Shown one piece after another: positions 1 to 6,252 of a stretch of DNA of 35,800 bases. The stretch's first letter is position 1. Every line of letters starts with the position of its first letter. The stretch is from an uncultured Aquimarina sp. (GTDB lineage Bacteria; Bacteroidota; Bacteroidia; Flavobacteriales; Flavobacteriaceae): assembly GCA_947496555.1 (NCBI GenBank), contig CANMDH010000050.1, positions 1 through 35,800 on the forward strand. Direction: 5' to 3'. The notes below the pieces were generated by a model that ran no database searches, was not told where the DNA came from, and saw only the letters and a program-made list of their open reading frames with translations. Position numbers and translations under genes: made by a program.

Positions 1-112
1 GCTTTTCCATATTTGAAAACATAAATAATAATGAAATTTGTATAAATTAGACCGTAGCTAGTTTAGGGGTACTTACAATACAACAAATGCTGAAAATTTA
101 GCATTTTCCTAT

Positions 113-856
113 TTGCGCAATGATAAAATAGATTCTATGCAATTGGTATTATCTGATCATAAAAACGATTTAAGTACTTTTGGGAAAAGCCAATTTGTTC
201 TGTGTAAAGCATTACAACAAAAGCACAAAGAATCTATAAAGGCCCTGAATGAATTTAATCTAGCTTCAGGTTCTAAACCTCAAATTTTAAAAAAAATTCC
301 AGGTGAAATAGAGATTGAAATACTACATTCTGTATTAGTTTCTTCGTTCAATATTTCCAAAGAATCTCTTTTGAAAAATGGCGAAATGGTTTTAGTTTAC
401 ATGAATGACAATAACTATTTGGAAAAGTCAGAGCCAATGCAATTAATTCAAAATTCAAGCGAATTTCATGCTAAACTTAGTCTTAATTCTTCGAAAATGT
501 TTAATTATTCGTCTCTAAAATTCAGATTTGGCTTTTTACTCTTTAACAAAAATCCAAGAAAAGAAAAAGACATAATTTTGGCAATTAAATATCTAAAAGA
601 AGGATTTGGTCAAGGAACTATACATACGGAAACAACACACATCGAAAATATGATTTCAGATATTAAATCTCTAGCCGATTCTAAAGAGATTAGCGTGGTT
701 TGTAGGAAATCATTGTTAAACTTTTTAAAATTTTCAAATACAAAAGCTTCGGTGCAACTAAAGAATGTATCTCAAGGAAAAATCACAGATAAAAAAAGAG
801 AATTAATAACCCATTTCAATAAAATTATTGGACTAACTCAGAACTCCGGAGTCTAA
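113..856 (+). CDS. hypothetical protein, unclear start
   Basis: Unrecognised 247-aa soluble protein with no signal peptide or membrane segment. It is lysine- and asparagine-rich and mixed alpha/beta in character. The only candidate start near the 5' end is a TTG at 113. The same frame is open back to a TAG at 59-61, and those 17 extra codons contain no ATG or GTG. The first in-frame ATG is at 137. The upstream part reads like normal coding sequence, so the gene may have lost its true 5' end, or may use the TTG. It lies alone, with a 384-bp gap before the next gene, beside degraded mobile-element genes. I cannot assign a function. That it is a coding frame is fairly sure from length and composition; the exact start is not. 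Confidence 0.55.
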   Translation: MRNDKIDSMQLVLSDHKNDLSTFGKSQFVLCKALQQKHKESIKALNEFNLASGSKPQILKKIPGEIEIEILHSVLVSSFNISKESLLKNGEMVLVYMNDNNYLEKSEPMQLIQNSSEFHAKLSLNSSKMFNYSSLKFRFGFLLFNKNPRKEKDIILAIKYLKEGFGQGTIHTETTHIENMISDIKSLADSKEISVVCRKSLLNFLKFSNTKASVQLKNVSQGKITDKKRELITHFNKIIGLTQNSGV

Positions 857-1240
857 AAATTTACAATGTATTTAACTTCAATTCGTCCAATCTGACGTTT
901 TTACAACAAAACCTCCCTCTTTTTACTTTCTAAAACCCTCAAAAAAGCACTCCAGAAAAGTTATAATTTTGTTAAAAAATACAATTTTGGTCGAATTTTA
1001 ACATATTTAGATCACTTACATTTTGATGCATATAAATACATATTGAAACATTTGAATACAAATAGACACATACAAATCGTACACCAAAAGCCCTTCTAAA
1101 TACTAAAGATATTTACCCCGCTCATACACTATTGTTTTATCTAATTTTTTGTCTAAAATTTACATCAGATATCTACAGAACATAATTGACTTTGCAAAGT
1201 ACAATGACCAAGAAGAGTATTCATTAAAATCAAAAACGAG
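857..1240 (+). other. non-coding AT-rich stretch with one palindrome
   Basis: No credible gene was found on either strand. The one structured element is a 12-bp perfect palindrome, ACTTTGCAAAGT, at 1189-1200. It lies about 40 bp upstream of the helix-turn-helix gene at 1241 and could be part of its promoter or an operator. I found no convincing -33/-7 pair of the Bacteroidota type at the right spacing. Confidence 0.3.
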
Positions 1241-1516
1241 ATGAAGGGAAAATTCATTGTATTAGAGAAAAAAGCTTTTTATAAGCTCGTAGAAGAAGTT
1301 GTACAAAGGGTAAAGAAAACAGAAAAACCTGATAAAGATAAACAGACTTCTGATTGGGTAAATGCAATAGATGCAAAAAAATTACTCGGAATAAAAAGTA
1401 ATGGTAAGCTAAGAAAACTTCTATATGACAACCATATTGTTGCTTCACAACATGGGCGTACTATTCTGTATTCCAGAAAAAGCATTCTAGCCTTTTTAGA
1501 GAAAAATAAAATTTGA
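1241..1516 (+). CDS. excisionase-like helix-turn-helix protein
   Basis: A 91-aa basic protein. The first 40 residues are charged and probably helical. Residues about 38-88 form a MerR/excisionase-type (HTH_17-like) winged-helix unit: a DAKKLLGI helix, a short turn, then GKLRKLLYDNHI as the recognition helix, followed by a wing and a SRKSILAFLEKN helix. Proteins of this size and shape sit at the start of Bacteroidota mobilizable and conjugative elements, where they act as excisionase or transcription control factors. It is followed after 233 bp by primase-type genes on the same strand, which fits an element control gene. The start is the ATG at 1241. DNA binding is well supported by the pattern; whether it directs excision or transcription is inference. 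Confidence 0.7.
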   Translation: MKGKFIVLEKKAFYKLVEEVVQRVKKTEKPDKDKQTSDWVNAIDAKKLLGIKSNGKLRKLLYDNHIVASQHGRTILYSRKSILAFLEKNKI

Positions 1517-1749
1517 CTTCTACAATAGGTATACTTGGATTATAATATCTATGGTGCACTAAAATGTATCAAATTCAACTGATACTGAATTGTAGACATA
1601 TTCATGATCTAAGTATATCTAAATCTTAACAAAACAGATAGCACTTATAATCAAAAGTTATTGAGCGTTTAGGGACGCGAACATTAACTAGAGAGAATCC
1701 TATTCCACTTTTTAGGCAATCGATCTATGAAATCTATAAAACATCAATC

Positions 1750-2259
1750 ATGATCACAAGACAACATATCTTACAAAAGACCCACTACGGATTACGGATC
1801 TACAGCTACATCCTTAGGCAGTTTTTTCCGAATGAAACAGTATTGTATGTAAACGGAAGAGAATGTAAACCAACTTTTAATCCATTTTCACCAGTAACAA
1901 CGCGGAGTTTACATATTGAGATTGTAAACAACATTGCCGTTTACAGGGATAACGCCTTGAAGAAGTTCCAAGGGGGACCTTTTGACTTTGCCCAGTTATA
2001 CTTTCAGGAGGATACAGAGGACGAATTATTAATCAAAATTAATGATACATTGAATTTGAGATTAGAAAACTCAACTCCACATTATGAAATACGAAGTAAA
2101 AGAATACAAAAGGCACTGGAACAGATGCCAGAAAGTATTAATACATCCCAATTTAGTTACTTTAACAATAATCTCTTCAATGTATACCCAACCAAAACAG
2201 TCACCTTATTTGACACATACAGGATGGTTATAAATCCTATAAGAAAGAATAGAACTTAA
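1750..2259 (+). CDS. N-terminal part of frameshifted BT4734-family protein
   Basis: A 169-aa product. Residues 1-105 match the N-terminal region I associate with Bacteroidota element proteins that open with an MITRQHILQKTHYGL-like sequence. From about residue 125 (QFSYFNNNLFNVYPTKTVTLFDTYRMV) it reads as the beginning of a BT4734/VirE N-terminal primase-associated domain, then stops at 2257-2259. The rest of that domain continues at once in the +1-shifted frame from 2243 (ERIELKTLRELSSEQEQ). In relatives the two parts form one protein of a little over 300 residues, so this ORF is very probably the front half of a gene broken by one frameshift between about 2243 and 2256, or by a sequencing error at the A-rich stretch there. 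If translated alone it would lack most of the domain. Role in relatives: replication or primase functions of mobilizable elements. Confidence 0.6.
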   Translation: MITRQHILQKTHYGLRIYSYILRQFFPNETVLYVNGRECKPTFNPFSPVTTRSLHIEIVNNIAVYRDNALKKFQGGPFDFAQLYFQEDTEDELLIKINDTLNLRLENSTPHYEIRSKRIQKALEQMPESINTSQFSYFNNNLFNVYPTKTVTLFDTYRMVINPIRKNRT

Positions 2260-2701
2260 AACCCTTCGCGAACTTTCTTCAGAGCAAGAACAAAGTCTAT
2301 ATAAGCGTAAATCATTTGATTATGTCACGTTTTCTGGAATATTTACCAAACGTAACAATGCATCGTTAATACAACATTCCGGTTTGCTGACCATTGATAT
2401 CGATGGTGTAAACGACCATATAAAATTGCAAGAACTTCGCAATACTCTATTACAAGATCAATACTTCCCCACAGAATTATTGTTTACTTCCCCAAGAGGT
2501 AATGGCCTCAAATGGGTGATTGGTATTTCTTTAAAAGAAGTTTCCCATTCAGAATACTTTGAAGCAGTGAGCAATTATTTGCAGCAAACCTACGCTATAG
2601 AAATCGACAACTCTGGAGCAGATGTCTGTAGGGGGTGTTTGTTGCCTTATGACCCAGAAGCTTATGTCAATCCTAAATATAAAGCATATGGCATTATTTA
2701 A
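2243..2701 (+). pseudogene. C-terminal part of BT4734/VirE-N domain gene, no start codon
   Basis: The frame is open from 2243 to the TAA at 2699-2701 and contains the body of a BT4734/VirE N-terminal domain: FDYVTFSGIFTKRNN, the HSGLLTIDIDG strand with acidic residues, LLFTSPRGNGLKWV, and the terminal DVCRGCLLPYDPEAYVNPKY block. There is no ATG in the frame. The first possible start, TTG at 2384, would cut the conserved YVTFSGIF strand off, so it is not believable. This piece is therefore the downstream half of the gene that begins at 1750. Its stop overlaps the ATG of the DUF3987 gene (2688) by 14 nt, a normal translational-coupling layout for this pair, which shows that only the upstream junction is broken. 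Confidence 0.65.
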
Positions 2702-4466
2702 TCCAAAAGATTATCTATCCACTAAAAAAGATCAAAATGTTAATGAGCAACAGCAACCTATTAACTTACCTTCTGTTAATGAATGGGAACGTGTAGAGCA
2801 AGTGATCCAACAAATAGAAGCTTCTGGGATAGACATCACTGCAAAATATGAAGATTGGTTAAAAATTGGCTTTGCTTTTGCAGATGCCTTTGGATCCACA
2901 GGAAGTGATTTTTTTCATCGTGTGAGCCGTAATTATTCAGGTTATGATCACAAGCAATGCCAATCTCAATACCAACACTGTTTACAAAGTAAAAAAAACG
3001 GGGCTACTTTGGGTACTTTCTTCTTTCTAGCAGAACAAGCAGGGATTATTTTTTTTCGTCATAACGAAAGAAAATTACCAATTCAACACATGCGGCCTCA
3101 TACGCCTACGAGATTAGAAAATATAAAACCTACTGCTCCCAAACTCCCAAATGATGTATTCAAAGGCTTACCAAAGTTTTTGAAAGCTGTAGTTAATACC
3201 TCGAGTAGTGAGCAGGAAAGGGATTTACTACTTTTAGGTGGACTTACAGTAATTAGTGCCTGTTTACCGAATGTTTACGGAATCTATGATCAAAATACAG
3301 TGTATCCAAATTTATTCTTGTTTGTGACCGCTCCCGCTTCATCAGGAAAAGGAAGAATAAACCTTTGCAGGCGTTTGGTAGCTCCAATTCATAAGCAGAA
3401 AAGACAAGCAGCTGATGCACAAAAGGTACAATATGAGGTAGAAATGGCAGAATATCATGAACTCAAGAGAAAACGAAAAGGCAGCACACCTCAAAAACCA
3501 AGCAAACCCAAGGAAGAAATGCTCTTTATCCCTGCGAATAGTAGTGCAACAGGTACTTTTGAGCTGTTAGCCAATAATGATGGAAAGGGTTTGATCTTTG
3601 AAACCGAAGGAGACACTCTTGCCCAAGCATTTAAAAGTGAATATGGAAATTATAGTGATGGATTCAGAAAAGCCTTTCATCACGAAGCGATAAGTTATTA
3701 CCGGAGAACCGATAGTGAATACGTCCACATAGAATGTCCTCAAATTTCTGCAATATTGACTGGTACTCCAGATCAGGTCTTATCATTGATGCCCGATTCT
3801 GAAAACGGACTGTTTAGTAGATTCATATTTTATAAGATGGAACGCCAGAAAGCCTGGAGAAATGTATTTGCGAATTCTCAAGGGAAAGGCCTAAATCACA
3901 CTTTTGAGTTATTGGGACAACAATACCCAAGCTATTACCAAACACTGGAAACTTTTACTGATGGAATAAAAATTAATTTAGAACCCCATCATATAGATCA
4001 GTTCAATGATTTTTTTAGTAAACAGTATGACAGGTTTTTGTTTCTGCAAAAAACAGGATTGGAAGCTTCTTTATTACGCCTGGGTTTGATTTGCTATAGA
4101 GTAATGATGGTATTGTCGACAATTAGAATGCTAGAAAACAATACTCTTTCCAATAAAAAAACGTGTGATGATTGTGATGTAGAGATTGCCCTTTCTATTA
4201 CAAAAACCTTATTAGTACATACCGAACAAGTATTTTTATACTTACCCGAAAAAAAACTTACATTACCTCGGAAAAGAAACTACAAAGAAACTTTTCTTGA
4301 TGAATTACCCTCCTCCTTTTCTACTCGAGAATACAAAAATATAGCTGAAGGACTTCAAATACCGGAAAAAACTGCAGAGCGCTACATAAAGCAATTTATT
4401 GGAAAAGGGTATCTACAGCGTATTGGTCACGGACAGTATCTTCATTTGCCGAAAAAGGAAGATTAA
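2688..4466 (+). CDS. PriCT-2 / DUF3987 primase-helicase-like ATPase
   Basis: A 592-aa protein starting at ATG 2688 (MALFNPKDY). An earlier in-frame ATG at 2622 would add residues made by out-of-frame reading of the preceding gene, so I reject it. Residues about 31-120 (WERVEQVIQQIE, YEDWLKIGFAFADAFG, GATLGTFFFLAEQAGI) form a PriCT-2 primase C-terminal domain. The DUF3987 part follows, with a Walker A-like loop APASSGKGR (Lys221), a conserved ETEGDTLAQAFKSEYG region and the SENGLFSRFIFY block. The last ~70 residues (FSTREYKNIAEGLQIPEKTAERYIKQFIG) make a winged-helix DNA-binding tail. In Bacteroidota mobilizable and conjugative elements such proteins, with the BT4734-type partner, are thought to support element replication. 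The frame is intact although its partner gene is frameshifted. No relaxase gene follows, so the element is incomplete here. Confidence 0.85.
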   Translation: MALFNPKDYLSTKKDQNVNEQQQPINLPSVNEWERVEQVIQQIEASGIDITAKYEDWLKIGFAFADAFGSTGSDFFHRVSRNYSGYDHKQCQSQYQHCLQSKKNGATLGTFFFLAEQAGIIFFRHNERKLPIQHMRPHTPTRLENIKPTAPKLPNDVFKGLPKFLKAVVNTSSSEQERDLLLLGGLTVISACLPNVYGIYDQNTVYPNLFLFVTAPASSGKGRINLCRRLVAPIHKQKRQAADAQKVQYEVEMAEYHELKRKRKGSTPQKPSKPKEEMLFIPANSSATGTFELLANNDGKGLIFETEGDTLAQAFKSEYGNYSDGFRKAFHHEAISYYRRTDSEYVHIECPQISAILTGTPDQVLSLMPDSENGLFSRFIFYKMERQKAWRNVFANSQGKGLNHTFELLGQQYPSYYQTLETFTDGIKINLEPHHIDQFNDFFSKQYDRFLFLQKTGLEASLLRLGLICYRVMMVLSTIRMLENNTLSNKKTCDDCDVEIALSITKTLLVHTEQVFLYLPEKKLTLPRKRNYKETFLDELPSSFSTREYKNIAEGLQIPEKTAERYIKQFIGKGYLQRIGHGQYLHLPKKED

Positions 4467-4496
4467 ATTATACAGGCAAGCTTTTAGAAACCCATT

Positions 4497-4647
4497 AAAA
4501 CCTCATAAAAAATAAGTGAGGTTTTTAAGGTTTTTGAGGCTATGAGTGTAAAGAAAGCTGTTTCTTACAACAAATTAACCGTAGAATCCTACAAAAGGAA
4601 TAAAACCTCAATAACCTCAAACCCCACAGTACATTTTTTGAGGTTTT
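4497..4647. repeat. cluster of TGAGG/CCTCA motifs in inverted repeats
   Basis: AAAACCTCA at 4497-4505 pairs with TGAGGTTTT at 4517-4525, giving a hairpin with an 11-nt loop and a T-run that could end transcription of the DUF3987 gene. TTTTTGAGG lies at 4531-4539. A second pair is AAAACCTCAA at 4602-4611 and TTGAGGTTTT at 4638-4647, with another AACCTCAA at 4613-4620 between them. Six copies of the same pentamer in 150 bp is more than one terminator needs. The cluster could be a protein-binding array such as a replication or transfer origin, or two terminators of shared descent. Confidence 0.5.
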
Positions 4648-4867
4648 GGCTTTGTTAGTAGACAAATCAAATCATCAAAATCTAAGTTAATTCAAATTAA
4701 TATACGTTTATCTATGTTTTCATAATTGTAATATAAGTTGAAATGGTATTTGAGATTGTTAATCTTGTATGTATATCAAAGAGACATATAATATCATTAT
4801 TACATAAACAAAATTTTCAGTGTCTGAAGCACTTTCTTTATATCCTTCACGTACTTTTTCGAGCAAA

Positions 4868-5122
4868 AAAATACACACCTTAATTGGGATGTTGGTTTTT
4901 AAGAAATACGCATCCCGATTACAATTTGTTTTTAAGGATGCTTTTTAGCTCAAAATACACACCCCGATTTATAAGTATATCAGAAAAATAAAGTACCCTG
5001 TAAATATTAGGTTTACTCGAGTATTTGGGGTCGGGATTTCGTAAAAATACACAGCCCGATTTAAAGTAAAATACACACCCCAATTGAGGTCATTATTTTT
5101 CAAAAATTCACATCCCGATTTA
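4868..5122 (+). repeat. six dispersed ~20-bp iteron-like direct repeats
   Basis: Six same-strand copies of a unit close to AAAATACACACCCCGATTTA start at about 4868, 4903, 4952, 5044, 5068 and 5103. The best copies (4952-4971, 5044-5063, 5103-5122) share the AAAAT-CACA--CCGATTTA skeleton; 4868 and 5068 end in AATTG instead. Spacing between starts is irregular (35, 49, 92, 24 and 35 bp) and the sequence between copies is not conserved. There is no gene in the stretch. Irregular short direct repeats beside a replication-type gene resemble iterons or a regulator-binding array. Function is not known. Confidence 0.65.
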
Positions 5123-5230
5123 CATGTAACAATTTTAGAGATTTGTGAAAATTATTTTCGTTTCCGTTCATACCTCTTTTGATATTTTCTAATTGATAAA
5201 TCATTAACTATTCTCAAATAGTCATTACCA

Positions 5231-5435
5231 GGTATTTCTTATAAGGATGATACGTAAGTTTTTCCTATAGCAATGACTTCAAGTATCTCCTATAGGAATG
5301 ACACGCAAGTTTTTCCTATAGCAATGACTTCAAGTATTTCTTATAAGGATGACGCGCAAGTTTTTCCTATAGCAATGACTTCAAGTATCTCCTATAGGGA
5401 TGACACGCAAGTTTCTCCTATAGCAATGAGCTGCA
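5231..5435. repeat. 51-bp tandem repeat array of alternating half-units
   Basis: Four tandem 51-bp units, each made of a 26-bp half of the type AGTATCTCCTATAGGAATGA and a 25-bp half of the type AGTTTTTCCTATAGCAATGA. Half-units begin at 5231, 5257, 5282, 5308, 5333, 5359, 5384 and 5410. Some contain the perfect palindromes TCCTATAGGA or CTTATAAG. Because 51 is a multiple of 3, one frame (from 5273) stays open and would encode a 17-residue peptide repeat. With no preceding gene signals I take that frame as a by-product. The minus-strand reading, GTCATTCCTATAGGA, resembles short dispersed intergenic palindromes seen in Flavobacteriia genomes. The first and last copies are the most diverged, as is usual for a minisatellite. 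Confidence 0.8.
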
Positions 5436-5459
5436 ACTTTTCTCTAAAAGAGAAAAGTT
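5435..5459. terminator. perfect 11-bp hairpin at the end of the tandem array
   Basis: AACTTTTCTCT (5435-5445) and AGAGAAAAGTT (5449-5459) form a perfect 11-bp stem with a 3-nt AAA loop. It begins exactly where the 51-bp array ends. There is no long T-run on either side, so it may be a structural end of the repeat element rather than a working terminator. Confidence 0.4.
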
Positions 5460-5993
5460 TCATCATTGAAACAATGAAATTTAGAATTAAAAGCCCCTCG
5501 TAACCCAAAACAACTTAATCTAGGACCACTTAGATATTTGGCAAATAAAGCTCTTAAAAGCCTTTAAAATAAGTTTTAATGATATGTTAGACTATATTAG
5601 CTCGTTGCTTTATTAGTGTTAATTCAATTCATACAGATCAAGTAAGTATTGAAGTGAAATTCATCTAAAAATTAATTTCAAATCTTTTTTACTACAGTTT
5701 TCCATAATCTAATTTATAGGGGATATAAATTCGTAAGTATTGTTATTACAGGGATACAAGAGAATTTCGATTTTTCTTAAGCAAATTTTTATGTAACGAT
5801 ACAATCCGTTTACAAACGTTTATTCTCTCGTCTAATTTGAGGAAGCTACTTATTTTTTAGAAATTTTTATTCTACTTAATCATAATCAATTCTCAAAAAC
5901 AATCTTTAATACCCAACCTCTTGTATAAAGAATAGTGTGATTTTTCTATACAAGACATTTTAATAACCTAAAACTTAACAATATTTATAAATT
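5460..5993. other. non-coding AT-rich stretch
   Basis: No gene, repeat or clear RNA structure could be supported between the hairpin and the small membrane-protein gene at 5994. The last ~50 bp presumably carry the promoter of that gene, but I cannot point to a convincing -33/-7 pair. Confidence 0.3.
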
Positions 5994-6230
5994 ATGGAGA
6001 GAAGAAAAGTAATCAAAAGAAAAACATCACAAAGTAGCCAACTATTGAACCACAAAATGAAGCACCCTATAATCAATCATTCCAAAGAACTTTTGAAGCA
6101 TCCTGGTGTAAAAGCAGTTGCAGTTGTTGGCATTTTGTATGGAATTTTATTTGTCTCAAAATACGTCATTAAGGAATATGCTGAAGTGGTAGCTGCAACC
6201 AAAAAACTAAGAGATGCTCATCGGCTTTAA
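5994..6230 (+). CDS. small single-pass membrane protein
   Basis: A 78-aa protein starting at ATG 5994. The first ~35 residues are strongly basic (ERRKVIKRKTSQ...) and there is no signal peptide. One hydrophobic segment at about residues 39-57 (VKAVAVVGILYGILFVSKYVI) would span the inner membrane, with the basic N-terminus inside. A charged tail (EYAEVVAATKKLRDAHR) follows. I recognise no family. It stands alone, converging on the barrel-protein gene whose stop lies 22 bp away, and is preceded by more than 500 bp of non-coding DNA. The length, start and composition look like a real gene, but there is no functional clue. Confidence 0.55.
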   Translation: MERRKVIKRKTSQSSQLLNHKMKHPIINHSKELLKHPGVKAVAVVGILYGILFVSKYVIKEYAEVVAATKKLRDAHRL

Positions 6231-6252
6231 GAGAGTCAATTAAAATAATAAC

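Noticed and set aside
2250-2262. Programmed +1 frameshift of the prfB type
   Set aside because: The ACT-TAA site lacks a known slippery codon such as CTT before TGA and shows no upstream Shine-Dalgarno-like stimulator; a mutation or base error is simpler.
2622-2687. Upstream ATG for the DUF3987 gene
   Set aside because: This segment is the conserved end of the preceding domain read in the wrong frame; the ATG at 2688 gives the normal overlapping start.
5231-5435. Possible CRISPR array
   Set aside because: Units are directly adjacent with no unique spacers, and no cas genes are nearby.
5273-5503. 76-codon ORF encoding three copies of a 17-residue repeat
   Set aside because: It is the open frame of a 51-bp tandem DNA repeat whose halves are palindromic and not codon-like; there are no upstream gene signals and it ends in unrelated sequence.
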